This document shows, in pieces, positions 1-9,302 of a DNA stretch of 64,000 nucleotides. Both the position numbers and the translations under genes were made by a program. The DNA comes from Sphingopyxis sp. YF1 (GTDB taxonomy: Bacteria > Pseudomonadota > Alphaproteobacteria > Sphingomonadales > Sphingomonadaceae): positions 1,178,001 through 1,242,000 of the forward strand of contig NZ_CP033204.1 of NCBI RefSeq assembly GCF_022701295.1, given 5' to 3'. How positions within the stretch are numbered: position 1 is the first letter of the stretch; each line of letters opens with the position of its first letter. The notes beneath the pieces were generated by a model. It ran no database searches. It was not told the DNA's origin and saw only the letters and a list, made by a program, of their open reading frames with translations.

Positions 1-753
1 GTCGGCCTGACCGCAAACCAGATGGCGAGCCGGGCCAGCAAGCTCGACCTGATGCTCGTCGTCGACACCACCGGCAGCATGGGCGACGAGATTCGCTATC
101 TTCAGGCCGAACTGCGATTGATCATCGCGGCGATTACCGCGAAACATCGCGATCTCGACATCCGCGTCGGCTTTGTTTTCTACCGCGACGTCGGCGACGA
201 CTATGTCACGCGGACGGTCCCTTTCGACCGCGACATCGGGCGGGTACAGGGCGTGCTGGCGCAGCAATATGCATCCGGCGGCGGCGACTATCCCGAGGCG
301 ATGGATCAGGCGCTGATCCGTGCGGTGGGGCAGGAATGGCGCCCCGACGCGGTGAAATCGATGCTGCTCGTCGCCGACGCCCCGCCGCACAACGAACTGT
401 TCGGACGCACGTGGAAGGCGGCCGAGGCCGCGCGCGCCAAGCGCATCCACATCACCCCGGTCGCGGCGTCGGGCGTAGCCGACGAGGCCGAATATGCGAT
501 GCGCGCGATGGCGGCGGCGACCCAGTCGCGCTACCTGTTCCTCACCGACGACAGCGGGGTTGGCAATCCGCACGCGCCGCCGGCGATCGACTGTTACCTC
601 GTCACGCGGCTCGACGCGCTCGTCCGCCGCGTGGTCGACAGCCAGATCAGCGGCCGCCGCATCGAACCCGAGGATCGCGAAGTGATCCGCAGCGTCGGCA
701 ACTACGACGCCGGGAAATGCATCCTGCCCGCCGACTTCCGCTGGCAGAGTTAA
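1..753 (+). CDS. von Willebrand factor A domain protein, 5' end outside window
   Basis: The reading frame is open to the left edge, so the first visible ATG (base 22) is probably not the start and the N-terminus is missing. The visible part is almost entirely a vWA domain. Counting from the ATG, the MIDAS metal site DTTGS lies at residues 15-19 after a hydrophobic strand (LMLVV), and a second acidic loop (VADAPPH) lies near residue 117. vWA domains bind Mg2+ and mediate protein-protein contacts. The closing YDAGKCILPADFRW segment ends the chain with no membrane segment. No partner gene is visible, so the specific role is unknown. It could be the C-terminal domain of a longer secreted or cytosolic protein. 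Confidence 0.75.
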   Translation, partial: VGLTANQMASRASKLDLMLVVDTTGSMGDEIRYLQAELRLIIAAITAKHRDLDIRVGFVFYRDVGDDYVTRTVPFDRDIGRVQGVLAQQYASGGGDYPEAMDQALIRAVGQEWRPDAVKSMLLVADAPPHNELFGRTWKAAEAARAKRIHITPVAASGVADEAEYAMRAMAAATQSRYLFLTDDSGVGNPHAPPAIDCYLVTRLDALVRRVVDSQISGRRIEPEDREVIRSVGNYDAGKCILPADFRWQS

Positions 754-768
754 TCGGGCGTTGACTCC

Positions 769-793
769 CCCCTGCATCCGATGGATGCAGGGG
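769..793. terminator. Perfect 11-bp hairpin after vWA gene
   Basis: CCCCTGCATCC and its exact complement GGATGCAGGGG are separated by GAT, 16 bases after the vWA stop codon. No T-run follows, so intrinsic termination is only a guess. Position and symmetry fit a transcript end or RNA-stabilising hairpin. Confidence 0.45.
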
Positions 794-865
794 ACATGGG
801 TCGCTTCGGGGAAACTCCCGGCGCCCGCCTGTCTTTCGGCCGCGCCAGGGGTCGGAGGAACGTCC

Positions 866-1858
866 ATGAAAAAATTGCTGTCGGCCATCGCCATCCTGGC
901 GATGCTGATCCAGCCCGTCCATGCCATCGCCAGGGACAAGGAGCCGGTGAAGATCGCCGGCCCGGCGAATGCGAAGGGCGTCGCGACCGTTACGGTCGGC
1001 GCGTTCAACGTCGGCTTCATCTTCGAATCGATCGACCGGACCGCGGCGAGCGGCGGGTTGATGGGCGCGTTCGGGGGTACGACCAAGGCGAAGAGCGAAC
1101 TCGTCGGCGTGACGCCCGAGATGATGCAGGCGGTCACCGACGCCGCCTATGCCGACTTCGTCGCACAGCTGACCGCGAGCGGCTACAGCGTCCAGGCGCC
1201 GGCCGATCTTTTCGGTCACGCCGCGCTTGCCAAGACCAAATCGCAGGAGGTGCCGCTCGACATCAACCTCGCGCTCGAAAAGGGGAGCAAGGGCAAGGCG
1301 ACTTATTTCAAACCGTCGACGCTGCCGTCGCTGCTGATGATCCCGGGCGATTTCACGGGGTCGGGGATGAGCAGCATGGGGATCAACATGGCCGCCGGAC
1401 AGGCAAGCATGGCGCTGACCAACTATGCCAGGGCGGCGAATGTCGGGGTGATCGACGTCGTCTATCTGATCGACTTCTCGCAGCAGAAACGCCCCGGCGC
1501 GTTCAGCTTCGGCGGGCTGCAGGTCAACAGCGCGCTGTCGGTCAGCGCCGACTATTCGCGCATCACGCTGATCGCGCCGAGCGGCAAGCAGTCGGTGATC
1601 ACGGTCAAGGCGCCGGTCGCGGTCGAGGGCGAGTTCGTCGAAAAGAGCGACGCGTCGAGCGGCACCGACAAGGCGCTGCAATCGGGCGCCAATGTCGCGG
1701 GCGGCGTCGCGGCGGTGATGGGTTTCGGCGGGCTGCGCTTTGGCAAGACGCGCAAATTCGCCTTCACCGCGAAGCCCGGCAATTATGAGCAGGGCGCGGC
1801 GAAGGCCGCGAATCTCGCGAGCACGATGCTGATCGGGCGGCTGGCGCCGCTGCGCTGA
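866..1858 (+). CDS. Secreted protein of unknown function (330 aa)
   Basis: The start at 866 (ATGAAAAAATTG) has GGAGGAA upstream and opens a clear Sec signal peptide: MKK, a hydrophobic run LLSAIAILAMLI, and a likely cut after VHA near residue 23. The frame is open further upstream but without a signal or ribosome site. The mature part has a glycine-rich hydrophobic stretch (GGLMGAF) near residue 60 and another (GVAAVMGFGGLRFG) near residue 285. No catalytic motif is recognisable. It stands alone between vWA and topA and is probably periplasmic or outer-membrane associated. I do not recognise the family. Confidence 0.7.
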   Translation: MKKLLSAIAILAMLIQPVHAIARDKEPVKIAGPANAKGVATVTVGAFNVGFIFESIDRTAASGGLMGAFGGTTKAKSELVGVTPEMMQAVTDAAYADFVAQLTASGYSVQAPADLFGHAALAKTKSQEVPLDINLALEKGSKGKATYFKPSTLPSLLMIPGDFTGSGMSSMGINMAAGQASMALTNYARAANVGVIDVVYLIDFSQQKRPGAFSFGGLQVNSALSVSADYSRITLIAPSGKQSVITVKAPVAVEGEFVEKSDASSGTDKALQSGANVAGGVAAVMGFGGLRFGKTRKFAFTAKPGNYEQGAAKAANLASTMLIGRLAPLR

Positions 1859-1890
1859 GGCGCGCGGCGGATCATGCCCCTCGTCCCGGG

Positions 1891-1932
1891 CCTGTCGAAG
1901 GATGCGTCTCGGCATCGTCGGGCTTCGACAGG
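1891..1932. repeat. Palindromic intergenic repeat before topA
   Basis: CCTGTCGAAG (1891-1900) and CTTCGACAGG (1923-1932) are perfect 10-base inverted arms around a 22-base centre. The TTCGACAGG core is a very common dispersed palindrome in sphingomonad genomes. It may form an RNA hairpin in the topA leader. No function is inferred beyond that. Confidence 0.6.
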
Positions 1933-2044
1933 TGCGGGCTGCGGTCCGGTCGGGTCGGTGACTCCGAAACCGCTTGACGGGGGGAGTGGACGCCCGCCAC
2001 CCTCGCGCGTACGTACGAGTAGAGTTTCGGGGAATCTGTTTTTC

Positions 2045-4636
2045 ATGCAATTGGTTATTGTGGAATCGCCCGCCAAGGCGAAGACGATCGAGAAGTATCT
2101 CGGCCGCGATTTCAAGGTGTTGGCCAGCTATGGCCATGTCCGCGACCTGCCGCCCAAGGACGGGTCGGTCGATCCCGACGACGGCTTTGCGATGCAGTGG
2201 CAGCTGTACCCCGACAAGGCGAAGCGGCTGAAGGAAATCCAGGATGCCGCCAAGGGCGCCGACCGTCTGATCCTCGCGACCGACCCTGATCGCGAGGGCG
2301 AGGCGATCAGCTGGCACGTGCAGGAATTGTTGCGCGCGAAAAAGGCGCTGCCGGCCTCGGTCGACCGCGTCACCTTCAACGCGATCACCAAACAGGCGGT
2401 CACCGACGCGATGGCGCATCCGCGCGAGCTCGATACCGACCTGATCGACGCCTATCGCGCGCGCCGCGCGCTCGACTATCTGGTCGGCTTCACTTTGTCG
2501 CCGGTGCTGTGGCGCAAGCTGCCCGGCGCCAAGTCGGCGGGGCGCGTCCAGTCGGTGTCGCTGCGCCTGATCGTCGAGCGCGAGCGCGAGATCGAGGCGT
2601 TCGTCGCCCAGCAATATTGGTCGATCACCGGCCTGTTCGAAATGTCGGGCACGCCGTTCAGGGCGCGCCTCGCGCGCTGGCGCGGCGACAAGATCGAGCG
2701 GCTGTCGATCACCAGCGAAGCCGACGCCCGCGCCGCCGAGGCTGATGTGAAGGCGGGGCATTTCACCGTCGAACAGGTCGAGACCAAACCGCTGACGCGC
2801 AACCCGCCGCCGCCGTTCACGACCTCGACGCTGCAACAGGAGGCCGCGCGCAAACTGGGCTTCTCGGCGAGCCACACGATGCGCATCGCGCAGAGCCTCT
2901 ACGAGGACGGCGCGATCACCTACATGCGTACCGACGGCGTCCAGATGGACGGCAGCGCGATCAGCGCCGCGCGCAAGGCGATCGCGACGCGCTACGACGG
3001 CGGCTATGTCCCCGACCAGCCGCGCCAGTACCAGACCAAGGCGAAGAATGCGCAGGAAGCGCACGAGGCGATCCGTCCGACCGATTTTTCGAAGGACAAG
3101 GCGGGCAGCGGCGACCATGGCCGGCTGTACGAACTGATCTGGAAACGCGCGCTGGCAAGCCAGATGGCGTCGGCGCGGCTCGAACGCACCAGCATCGACC
3201 TCAGCGACGGCACCGGCAAGACTATGCTGCGCGCGACCGGGCAGGTGGTCAAATTCCCCGGCTTCCTCGCCCTCTATGACGAAAGCCGCGACGAGGCGGG
3301 CGACGACGACGATGCGCGCCTGCTGCCCGCGATGGCAAAGGGTGACGCTCCTGCGAAGACGGGGTTCGAGGTCGAAAGCCACGAAACCCAGCCGCCGCCC
3401 CGCTATTCGGAGGCGAGCCTTGTCAAGAAGATGGAGGAACTCGGCATCGGGCGTCCGTCGACCTACGCCTCGATCCTCCAGGTGCTCAAGGACCGCGCCT
3501 ATGTGACGGTCGAAAAGAACCGCTTCATTCCCGAAGAGAGCGGGCGCCTGCTCACGGCATTCCTCGAACGCTTCTTCACCCGCTACGTCGAATATGATTT
3601 CACCGCGGGGCTCGAAGAGGAACTCGACGACGTGTCGGGCGGCCGCGCGCAGTGGCAGGCGGTGCTCGAACGCTTCTGGCGCGACTTCAAGCCGCGCACC
3701 GGCGAGGTGATGGACCAGAAGCCGTCGGAGATCACCGCGGCGCTCGACGAATTCCTCGGCCCCTATCTCTTCCCCGACAAGGGCGACGGGACCGATCCGC
3801 GCCTCTGCCCCAATTGCGGCACCGGGCGGCTCGCGCTGCGCGGCGGCAAGTTCGGGCCGTTCATCGCGTGCAGCAACTATCCCGACTGCAAGTTCACGCG
3901 CAAATTCGCGCAGCCGGGCGGCAATGGCGAGGCCGACACCGGCCCCGAAACGCTGGGCACCGATCCCGAAAGCGGGCTGGAAGTGACCAGGCGCAGCGGG
4001 CGCTTCGGCCCCTATATCCAGCTCGGCGAGGGCAAGGAGGCCAAGCGTTCGTCGATCCCCAAGGACATTCCGGGCGAGGATTTCGACCTCGATTATGCGC
4101 TGCGGCTCTTGAGCCTGCCGCGCGAGGTCGGGGTGCATCCCGAAAGCGGCAAACCGATCATGGCAGGGCTGGGACGCTACGGCCCCTACCTGCTCCACGA
4201 CGGCAAATATGCCAAGCTGACGGGCACCGCCGAGATCTTCGACATCGGCATGAACGCCGCGGTCGTCCGCATCGCCGAAGCCGCGGCGGGCGGCGGACGC
4301 GGGCGGGCCAAGGTCGAGCCGCTCAAGACGTTCGGCGCGCATCCGACGAGCGGCGGCGACATGAAGCTGATGGCGGGGCGTTTCGGCCCCTATGTCACCG
4401 ATGGCACCACCAACGCCACCTTGCCCAAGTCGATCGAACCCGACGCGCTGACCGAAGAGGAAGCGATCGCGCTGATCGACGCGCGCGCTGCCAAGGGCCC
4501 CGCAAAGGGCAAGAAGAAGGCGGCGCCCAAGAAGGCGGCGGCGAAGAAGGCGCCCGCCAAAAAGGCCCCGGCAAAGAAAAAGGCGCCCGCGAAGAAAAAG
4601 GCGGCGACGGACGAAGCGCCGGCCGCAGACGAATAA
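2045..4636 (+). CDS. topA: DNA topoisomerase I
   Basis: Type IA topoisomerase that relaxes negative supercoils by single-strand passage. The start at 2045 gives MQLVIVESPAKAKTIEKYLG, the canonical N-terminus with the Toprim glutamate; the frame is open upstream but that part looks unlike protein. Toprim DPDREGEAISW is near residue 80. The active-site tyrosine lies in ITYMRTDG (Tyr293). A topoisomerase zinc ribbon (CPNCG...CSNYPDC) is near residues 588-615, followed by several FGPY repeat modules. The 863-residue chain ends in a lysine/alanine-rich tail of about 40 residues, as in many alphaproteobacterial enzymes, probably for nonspecific DNA binding. It is monocistronic as far as visible. 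Confidence 0.97.
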   Translation: MQLVIVESPAKAKTIEKYLGRDFKVLASYGHVRDLPPKDGSVDPDDGFAMQWQLYPDKAKRLKEIQDAAKGADRLILATDPDREGEAISWHVQELLRAKKALPASVDRVTFNAITKQAVTDAMAHPRELDTDLIDAYRARRALDYLVGFTLSPVLWRKLPGAKSAGRVQSVSLRLIVEREREIEAFVAQQYWSITGLFEMSGTPFRARLARWRGDKIERLSITSEADARAAEADVKAGHFTVEQVETKPLTRNPPPPFTTSTLQQEAARKLGFSASHTMRIAQSLYEDGAITYMRTDGVQMDGSAISAARKAIATRYDGGYVPDQPRQYQTKAKNAQEAHEAIRPTDFSKDKAGSGDHGRLYELIWKRALASQMASARLERTSIDLSDGTGKTMLRATGQVVKFPGFLALYDESRDEAGDDDDARLLPAMAKGDAPAKTGFEVESHETQPPPRYSEASLVKKMEELGIGRPSTYASILQVLKDRAYVTVEKNRFIPEESGRLLTAFLERFFTRYVEYDFTAGLEEELDDVSGGRAQWQAVLERFWRDFKPRTGEVMDQKPSEITAALDEFLGPYLFPDKGDGTDPRLCPNCGTGRLALRGGKFGPFIACSNYPDCKFTRKFAQPGGNGEADTGPETLGTDPESGLEVTRRSGRFGPYIQLGEGKEAKRSSIPKDIPGEDFDLDYALRLLSLPREVGVHPESGKPIMAGLGRYGPYLLHDGKYAKLTGTAEIFDIGMNAAVVRIAEAAAGGGRGRAKVEPLKTFGAHPTSGGDMKLMAGRFGPYVTDGTTNATLPKSIEPDALTEEEAIALIDARAAKGPAKGKKKAAPKKAAAKKAPAKKAPAKKKAPAKKKAATDEAPAADE

Positions 4637-4702
4637 TCCGCGCCGGCAGGATTTTCGTCGCGGTCCGATCATGTTAGCATCGGTGCATCGGGAGGTGTTT
4701 CG

Positions 4703-5833
4703 ATGCGCCGCGTGCTTGCCGTCTTCTATGCCCTGACCCTCCTGCTGCCGGCGGCAGCGATCGCGCAGCCGCCCGGAACGCTGATATCGGCCGACCCGAT
4801 ACCCGACGCGCCCGCGGGCGCGCAGGCGTGGCGCATCCGCTATTGGACGACCGATCAGGACGGGCAGGTGCACGAGGTCACCGGTCTGGTCGCCGCCCCG
4901 CGCGAGGCGGCGCCGGCGCGCCCGCGCCGCGTCATCGCCTGGGCGCACGGAACGACGGGCGTCGCCGAAAAATGCGCGCCGTCGGCCTATCCCGAAAGCT
5001 TCGAAGCCACCCCCGCGCTCGATAGCATGATCGCCGCGGGCTATGTCGTCGTGGCGCCCGACTATCCCGGGCTCGGGTCGCCGACGCCGCACCCCTATCT
5101 CGTCGGGCGCGACACGGCGCATTCGGTGCTCGACGCCGTGCGCGCGGCGCGCGCCATACCGGGTGCGGCGGCGGGCGGGCAGTTTGCGGTGTGGGGCGAA
5201 TCGCAGGGCGGCCATGCGGCGTTGTGGACCGCGGCGACGGCGCGATCCTATGCGCCCGACCTGGTGCTCGCCGGAACGGCCGCGGCGGCGGCGCCGACCG
5301 ATCTGGCCGCGAACATGCGCGAGGGAAGCGACCCCAACGCCCGCGCCTTTCTGCTCGCGCTGACGCTGCACAGCTGGTCGCAGCGCTTCGGCTATTCGCT
5401 CGACGGCTTCACCAATGCCGCGACGCAGGGCGTCATCCACCGGCTGGCGGAGAATAATTGCCTCGAACTCGGCAAAAATCCGAGGCTCGGGACGATTCTC
5501 GGCATTCTCTCGGTGCGGCAGGCGGTCAAGAAGCGCGACGTGACGCGGATCGAGCCCTTTGCCGCGACGATGCACGCCAACAGCGTCGATCCGGCGAGCG
5601 TGGCCGGCCCGCTGCTGATCGCGCAGGGCAGCAAGGATACGATCGTTGCGCCGGCCGTGACGCGGGGTTTCGCCAGAGCGGTCTGCAAGCGACGGATACC
5701 GGTGCGCTGGATCGAAATTCCGGGGGGCAGCCATATCGACGGCGCGCGCGGCGACCGGGCGGGCGAGACGCTGGCGTGGATCACCGCGCGCTTCGACGGA
5801 AAGACGCCGCCCGACGACTGCCGGCGGATCTGA
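4703..5833 (+). CDS. Secretory lipase-type alpha/beta hydrolase
   Basis: A 376-residue exported serine hydrolase. A signal peptide (MRRVLAVF...AAAIA, cut near residue 22) precedes an alpha/beta-hydrolase fold of the secretory lipase (LIP) family. Visible are the oxyanion strand IAWAHGTTG, the DYPGLG loop, and the nucleophile elbow GESQGG with Ser167. The likely acid is the Asp in GSKDTIV and the likely His is in GGSHIDG. GGAGGTG precedes the ATG. A paralogue with the same HGT-G, DYxGLG and SQG landmarks lies at 57937-59121. It probably hydrolyses an ester in the periplasm or outside the cell; the substrate is not readable from sequence. Confidence 0.85.
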   Translation: MRRVLAVFYALTLLLPAAAIAQPPGTLISADPIPDAPAGAQAWRIRYWTTDQDGQVHEVTGLVAAPREAAPARPRRVIAWAHGTTGVAEKCAPSAYPESFEATPALDSMIAAGYVVVAPDYPGLGSPTPHPYLVGRDTAHSVLDAVRAARAIPGAAAGGQFAVWGESQGGHAALWTAATARSYAPDLVLAGTAAAAAPTDLAANMREGSDPNARAFLLALTLHSWSQRFGYSLDGFTNAATQGVIHRLAENNCLELGKNPRLGTILGILSVRQAVKKRDVTRIEPFAATMHANSVDPASVAGPLLIAQGSKDTIVAPAVTRGFARAVCKRRIPVRWIEIPGGSHIDGARGDRAGETLAWITARFDGKTPPDDCRRI

Positions 5834-5936
5834 CCGCACTGCGCCGGTTTGGCGCAATTCGCCTTCATTTTCCGTTACGGTAACGGCGCGGTGCGTGATA
5901 GCTTCCTGGTCTGACAAGGACTGTGGGAGAGCGGAT

Positions 5937-7742
5937 ATGCGTCGCGTCAAATTCCTTCACACGTCACTCGCCGCACTGGCGCTGCTGGCCACCGCCGCGC
6001 CGCTGCCGGTGCTGGCACAGGATAGCGCCGGGCAGGACGACGAGGATGCCGACTACAGCAGCATCGTCGTCACCGGCGCACGCATTCGGCAGGGCGGCGC
6101 GCAGGATATCCAGCATTTCCGGGCGACCGCGCTCAGCGCGTCAACGCTGCCGCGCCCCGAATCGCTGACCGTCGAGGGACTGCTCGGCGAGCATGATCTG
6201 ACATTGCCCGCCGGCGATGCCTGCGCGCAGCTTTTTTGCCTGAACGTCCAGACCATGGCGGCCAACCTGCCGACCCGGCCCGACGACCTGTTGTTCGTCG
6301 GCATGGCCTTCGACAGCAATATCGACGCCGCCAACTGGAAGCGCGAACCGCTCAGCATCATGGCCGTGGTCGATCGATCGGGATCGATGACCGGGGCGCC
6401 GATCGCCAATGTGAAGGCGGCGCTGCACCAGATGGTCGACGAACTCGCGCCGCGGGACCGGCTCGGCATCGTCATCTACGGGACCAATTCCAACGTGCAC
6501 CTTGCGCCGGTGACGGTGCAGGGGAACCGCGAGGCGATGCACGCCGCGATCGACGGGATCGCCATCGACGGCTCGACCTCGATGGAGGCCGGACTGACGC
6601 TCGGCTTTCAGGCGGCCTTTGCCGAGGCCGAACAGTTCGGCGGCAAGGTGCGCATGATGCTGTTCACCGATGAACAGCCCAACACCGGCCGTACCGACGC
6701 CGGCAGCTTCATGGCGATGGCCGAGGATGCGTCGAAGCGCGGGGTCGGGCTGACGACGATCGGCGTCGGGGTGCAATATAATGGCGCGCTCGCGACCAAG
6801 GTTTCCAGCGTGCGCGGCGGCAATCTCTTTTTCATCGCGGGTCCCGACAAGGGCGCCGAACTGATGAAGAGCGAGTTCCGCAACATGGTGAGCGAGGTCG
6901 CGCACGATCTCGTCATGACATTGGTTCCGCACGCGGGCTATCGGATCAGCGGCGTTTTCGGGGTGCCCGACGGCCTGATGAGCGAGGGCAAGGACGGGGC
7001 GATTGCGATCACCGTGCCGACCGCCTTCCTCTCGTCGAACGGCGGCGGCATCTATGCGTCGCTCGGCAAGGCGGAGGCGCGTGCGCATCTGCCCGCCACG
7101 CCGCTGTCCGACGGCGCACCGCTGATGGACGTGTCGCTGAGCTATGTCAGCGCGCTCGACGGCAGCAGGCATGGCGACCGGTTGAGCATCGGGACGCCGA
7201 CAACAGCCCCGGCGGCGAACCTTCGTCTCGCGCAGGTGCTTGTCGATCAGTATCTAGTACTCGATGCCGCAACCCGCGCCTTTCATCGCGACGGCAATCC
7301 CAAACAGGCCTTTGCGTTGCTCGACGGGCTGAACACGCGGCTCGCGGGGGTCGACTATGCCGATCTCAAGGCCGAACGCGAACTGGTCGACACGATGCGC
7401 GGCAAGGCGGCGCTGTATGCGGGTTATGGCGGCGAGGTGCCGAAGGATATGCAGCCGATGCGCGTGCTCGGCAAATGGCGGGTCGTCGCGCTGGGCGGGG
7501 TCGACGACCTGTCGCGTGGCGACGTCGTCGAATTCACCGACGACGAATCCTTCATCACCTATTTCCAGCGGCCACTGCGCGGCGAGGATGAAATGTATCA
7601 GGATTTCCGGATCAACGAGCGCGAGATCTATATCCCCGACGGCGACCTGCGCGTACGGTACCGGATCGACGGCGACCGGATGCGAATGACGTCGGATGAC
7701 GGCAAGGTCCGGATCGTGCTGGAGCGCGAGACGGTCAGCTGA
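5937..7742 (+). CDS. Secreted vWA-domain protein with TonB-receptor-like IVVTG motif
   Basis: The start at 5937 (MRRVKFLHTS) gives a signal peptide cut near AQD (residue 28). Residues 43-50 read IVVTGARI, the motif that normally opens the plug region of sphingomonad TonB-dependent receptors, but no beta-barrel follows. A vWA domain begins near residue 140, with a complete MIDAS (DRSGS, Asp146) and a later FTDEQPNTG loop. The last 150 residues hold a separate beta-rich region (GKWRVVALGG...). The 601-residue size and layout recall YfbK-like vWA proteins of alphaproteobacteria. It is likely an exported adhesion or complex-assembly protein; partner unknown. It follows the lipase by about 100 bases, but co-transcription is not shown. 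Confidence 0.8.
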   Translation: MRRVKFLHTSLAALALLATAAPLPVLAQDSAGQDDEDADYSSIVVTGARIRQGGAQDIQHFRATALSASTLPRPESLTVEGLLGEHDLTLPAGDACAQLFCLNVQTMAANLPTRPDDLLFVGMAFDSNIDAANWKREPLSIMAVVDRSGSMTGAPIANVKAALHQMVDELAPRDRLGIVIYGTNSNVHLAPVTVQGNREAMHAAIDGIAIDGSTSMEAGLTLGFQAAFAEAEQFGGKVRMMLFTDEQPNTGRTDAGSFMAMAEDASKRGVGLTTIGVGVQYNGALATKVSSVRGGNLFFIAGPDKGAELMKSEFRNMVSEVAHDLVMTLVPHAGYRISGVFGVPDGLMSEGKDGAIAITVPTAFLSSNGGGIYASLGKAEARAHLPATPLSDGAPLMDVSLSYVSALDGSRHGDRLSIGTPTTAPAANLRLAQVLVDQYLVLDAATRAFHRDGNPKQAFALLDGLNTRLAGVDYADLKAERELVDTMRGKAALYAGYGGEVPKDMQPMRVLGKWRVVALGGVDDLSRGDVVEFTDDESFITYFQRPLRGEDEMYQDFRINEREIYIPDGDLRVRYRIDGDRMRMTSDDGKVRIVLERETVS

Positions 7743-7782
7743 ACGGAGCGGGGGTGTGCCGCTGCTCAGTTCGTGGCACGCC

Positions 7783-8325
7783 TCAGCGCACGGGTAGCGG
7801 CAGCGATGGGTCTTTTGCGTTCCACCAATATTTTCCCAGCCGCGGCGGTCGGTCCTGAAAACGTCCTGCCTGCTTGGCTTGATCGAAGACCATGTCGAGA
7901 TATTTGCTGTCTTCGACGGGAAAGAAGTCTGCAACGCGCCATCCCGCGTTGCGGGTATCTGTCGCTTCGACAGGCATCAGGATCATTCGCGCAAATGCCA
8001 CTCCGGCTGGTGGAAGACGGCGAGAACCGCATCCCCCGCCGCGCTTCCCGCGCGGTGGCAGCAGTTCATAATCGCGTTCGGAGCGACTGATCACAAATTC
8101 CCGCTGATGAGGATCGCCAACAAATATTTTTTCGGCATGAATGATTTCGGGCTTCTTGTTCTCCGTATCGATGGACTGGACGAATGAGCCGCTGATTATG
8201 ACGCCTTTGGCGGCGATCTCTCCGACCATTTCTTCTAGTGGAGGCCCCATCGGCGAACATGCCTGTACCGGCGCCGAAAAGCTCGACATCAACAGCATAG
8301 ACAACAGGGCTGCCGCTCGTTTCAC
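7783..8325 (-). CDS. Small secreted protein of unknown function
   Basis: I chose the GTG at 8325 because GGGAG lies 8 bases before it and it starts directly with a signal peptide (VKRAAALLSMLLMSS, cut near VQA-C). A GTG at 8358 would add 11 polar residues. The mature chain of about 155 residues has a KGVIISGSFVQSI strand, a FVGDP-REFVISRSE stretch and a GGGCGS loop. A cysteine directly after the signal could be lipidated, but the -3 residue (V) makes a poor lipobox. No family is recognised. It is convergent with the vWA gene, with a 40-base gap. Confidence 0.6.
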   Translation of the reverse strand: MKRAAALLSMLLMSSFSAPVQACSPMGPPLEEMVGEIAAKGVIISGSFVQSIDTENKKPEIIHAEKIFVGDPHQREFVISRSERDYELLPPRGKRGGGCGSRRLPPAGVAFARMILMPVEATDTRNAGWRVADFFPVEDSKYLDMVFDQAKQAGRFQDRPPRLGKYWWNAKDPSLPLPVR

Positions 8326-8408
8326 TGGCTGAACTCCCGATCCGTTGCGTTGCCGCACGCTAGGAAATTCATCCAGGCAAGAATATGACCTGAATCACAG
8401 GGGCAACC

Positions 8409-9302
8409 TCAATCGACCCAGTCGAGCCCCATGTCGCGATAGACGCTGCGGTCCTCGTCCCAGTTTTCCTTCACCTTGACGTGGAGGAAAAGGTGGACCT
8501 TGCGCCCCATCAACTCGGCCAGTTCGGCGCGGGCCCGGGCACCGATTTCCTTGATGCGGGCGCCGCCCTTGCCCAGCACGATCGCGCGCTGGTTGTCGCG
8601 CGCGACATAGATTTGCTGGTGGATCTCGGCGCTGCCGTCGGGGCGCGTCTTGAACAACTCGGTCTCGACCGTCGACTGGTAGGGCAGTTCCTCGTGGAGC
8701 TGGCGATAGAGCTGTTCGCGCGTGATCTCGGCGGCGAGCATGCGTTCGGGCGCGTCGCTGACCTCGTCCTCGGGGAAATGCCAGGGCCCCTCGGGCATCA
8801 GCGTGGCCAGATGCGCCTTGAGCTCGGCGACGCCGTCGCCGCTGTTCGCCGCGATGAAGAAGGTCTCGTCGAAGGCGAGCCTTGCGTTGAGCTCGGTCGC
8901 GATCGTGAGCAGCTTGTCCTTCTTGGTCAGGTCGACCTTGTTGAGGATCAGATATTTCTTCTCGGGCCGGTTCGCGACACCCTCGATCACGCGCTCGACG
9001 CGGCCGGTCAGCTTGGCGGCCGCGTCGACCATGACGAGGATCGCCTCGGCCTCTTCGAGACTGCCCCACGCGGCGGCGACCATCGCGCGGTCGAGCCGGC
9101 GCGTCGGCGCAAAGATACCCGGCGTGTCGATCAGTACGATCTGGGCATCGCCCTCCATTGCAACGCCCATCAGCCGGGTGCGCGTCGTCTGCGCCTTGGG
9201 GCTGACGATCGCGACCTTCTGGCCGACGAGCGCGTTGACGAGGGTCGACTTGCCCGCATTGGGGGCGCCGACGACGGCCACGAAACCGCAGCGCTGGGTC
9301 AT
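8409..9302 (-). CDS. era: GTPase Era
   Basis: Era binds the 3' end of 16S rRNA during 30S ribosome assembly. The 297-residue chain has G1 GAPNAGKS (about residues 10-17), the G2 region TTRT, G3 DTPG and G4 NKVD, then a C-terminal KH-type RNA-binding domain containing the [13 protein letters not shown] loop. The length is normal. Its ATG overlaps the rnc stop as ATGA, so it is the last gene of lepB-rnc-era and is probably translationally coupled. Confidence 0.97.
   Translation of the reverse strand: MTQRCGFVAVVGAPNAGKSTLVNALVGQKVAIVSPKAQTTRTRLMGVAMEGDAQIVLIDTPGIFAPTRRLDRAMVAAAWGSLEEAEAILVMVDAAAKLTGRVERVIEGVANRPEKKYLILNKVDLTKKDKLLTIATELNARLAFDETFFIAANSGDGVAELKAHLATLMPEGPWHFPEDEVSDAPERMLAAEITREQLYRQLHEELPYQSTVETELFKTRPDGSAEIHQQIYVARDNQRAIVLGKGGARIKEIGARARAELAELMGRKVHLFLHVKVKENWDEDRSVYRDMGLDWVD

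Noticed and set aside
647..5950. Very long open frame on the minus strand opposite topA and neighbours
   Set aside because: It runs antisense to genes with clear family motifs. Its composition (Arg/Ala/Asp-rich, no domain) is the mirror of GC-rich codon use.
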